Of a stretch of 7,541 nt of DNA, positions 6,545 to 7,541 are shown one piece after another (the first letter of the stretch is position 1; each line of letters opens with the position of its first letter). The stretch is from contig SVCR01000010.1 in assembly GCA_015058265.1 (NCBI GenBank), positions 8,750 through 16,290 of the forward strand, given 5' to 3'. The notes beneath the pieces are model-generated. The model did no database searches, was not told the origin of the DNA, and worked only from the letters and a program-made list of their open reading frames with translations. This stretch comes from Clostridiales bacterium. GTDB lineage: Bacteria > Bacillota_A > Clostridia > Peptostreptococcales > Anaerovoracaceae. A program made the translations under genes and the position numbers.

Positions 6545-7541
6545 CTACAGATCGAGCTCGATAGCAGACTCAGCTTCACTTCTAGGCTTATGCATGATCT
6601 GGATGTTTTCAGGTCTTACATACATCCCGATCTTCTCTCCGACATCATGCTGATCATAGTTCTGGAGCAGCCATTCGATATTACCGTCCTCACTCTGGAC
6701 GAGCATCTCGTAATGCACTCCGATGAACAGCTTAGAGATGATAGTTCCGTTAAACAGACCTGCGCCGTAAGGCTTGATCTCGATATCTTCAGGTCTGATG
6801 ACGACGTCCACCTTCAGTCCCGGCGGGAATCCCTGCTCAGAGCCGTCGATGCACGGATACTCTATTTCATTGATCTTGACCACGCGTTCAGCGGTCATCT
6901 GACCGGACAGGATATTGCTGTCACCGATGAAGTCAGCAACGAACGCATTTACCGGCTCGTCATAGATCTCCTCCGGTGTTCCCTCCTGCTGGATGTAACC
7001 CTCGTTCATGACCACGACTTTGTCCGACATGGTAAGAGCTTCTTCCTGATCATGTGTAATATACAGGAATGTGATGCCGAGCTCCTTCTTCAGGCGTACA
7101 AGCTCGTACTGCATCTCCTGCCTCAGTTTGAGGTCAAGAGCACCCAGCGGTTCATCAAGCAGAAGCACACGCGGCTCATTGACGATAGCTCTTGCCATCG
7201 CGATTCTCTGCTGCTGCCCGCCGGAAAGCTGGTCTATTCTCCTGTTCTCAAATCCGTCAAGATTGACAAGCTTGAGTGCATATTTGATCTTATCTTTGAT
7301 ATATGCCTCAGATTTGTTTCTGACTCTCATGCTGAACGCGATGTTCTCTCCGACATTCATATGCGGGAACAGCGCATAGTTCTGGAACACTGTGTTGATG
7401 TGCCTCTGGTTGGCCGGAAGTGATGTGATATCCTTCCCATCGAACCATACTCTTCCTTCATCAGGAGTCTCAAACCCGCCGATGATCCTGAGAGTCGTTG
7501 TTTTGCCGCAACCTGACGGTCCGAGCAAAGTTACAAATTCA
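6545..7541 (-). CDS. potA: Spermidine/putrescine ABC transporter ATPase PotA, N-terminus outside the window
   Basis: The visible 331 residues begin just before the Walker A motif. The frame is open to the edge (EFVTLL precedes GPSGCGKTT), so roughly the first 30 residues are missing and the TTG at 7528 is not a real start. Motifs in order are Walker A GPSGCGKTT, Q-loop VFQNYALFPH, signature LSGGQQQR, Walker B RVLLLDEPLGALD and switch histidine THDQEEA. A C-terminal TOBE_2-type domain follows, with VVIRPEDIEI and YVRPENIQI. All catalytic residues are present. It hydrolyses ATP on the cytoplasmic face to drive uptake through PotB and PotC. The substrate call rests on the operon and the PotB/PotC match; other small-cation or opine importers share this ATPase type. 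Confidence 0.93.
   Translation of the reverse strand, partial: EFVTLLGPSGCGKTTTLRIIGGFETPDEGRVWFDGKDITSLPANQRHINTVFQNYALFPHMNVGENIAFSMRVRNKSEAYIKDKIKYALKLVNLDGFENRRIDQLSGGQQQRIAMARAIVNEPRVLLLDEPLGALDLKLRQEMQYELVRLKKELGITFLYITHDQEEALTMSDKVVVMNEGYIQQEGTPEEIYDEPVNAFVADFIGDSNILSGQMTAERVVKINEIEYPCIDGSEQGFPPGLKVDVVIRPEDIEIKPYGAGLFNGTIISKLFIGVHYEMLVQSEDGNIEWLLQNYDQHDVGEKIGMYVRPENIQIMHKPRSEAESAIELDL

Noticed and set aside
6371..7423. A 350-codon open frame on the plus strand, opposite potA
   Set aside because: It lies wholly antisense to potA and the start of potB, whose motifs are unmistakable. Its translation shows no recognisable domain.

Overview
The window carries six genes, all on the minus strand, so transcription runs from high to low coordinates. 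The mix suggests a Gram-positive anaerobe of the Bacillota, most likely a Clostridia member from a gut, rumen or oral habitat. The clues are a secreted multidomain adhesin with Cna-B-like repeats, purine-rich Shine-Dalgarno sites, intrinsic terminators, a TTG start, and an esterase and ATP-grasp protein of types common in that class. No rRNA, tRNA or mobile element is visible, so the organism call stays at class level.

Right part (7541 to about 4796): a polyamine-type ABC importer operon, potA (5' end cut by the window edge), potB and potC, with gaps of only 21 and 14 bases, closed by an intrinsic terminator at 4796-4819. No substrate-binding protein (potD) lies downstream or is fused to potC. 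It must be upstream of potA outside the window, or elsewhere in the genome.

Middle part (4650 to 2597): a two-gene unit, an ATP-grasp ligase-like protein followed 62 bases later by a serine esterase of the PF00756 type, closed by an intrinsic terminator at 2597-2618. Both have intact catalytic motifs. Their joint substrate is unknown, and this is the least explained enzymatic module here.

Left part (2381 to beyond 1): the first 793 codons of a large secreted surface protein that runs off the left edge. In order it has a signal peptide, an Ala/Glu/Lys/Asp-rich low-complexity stretch, a choice-of-anchor-A type adhesive domain, a pilin-type isopeptide-linkage domain, and the start of an array of near-identical 121-residue Cna-B-like repeats. 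Its C-terminus and cell-wall anchor lie outside the window. The 5' leader holds two inverted repeats and a hairpin followed by a T-tract, which may be a regulatory region.

The clearest candidates for a second look are the adhesin with its repeat array and leader, and the ATP-grasp/esterase pair. I do not see a convincing wholly new system.
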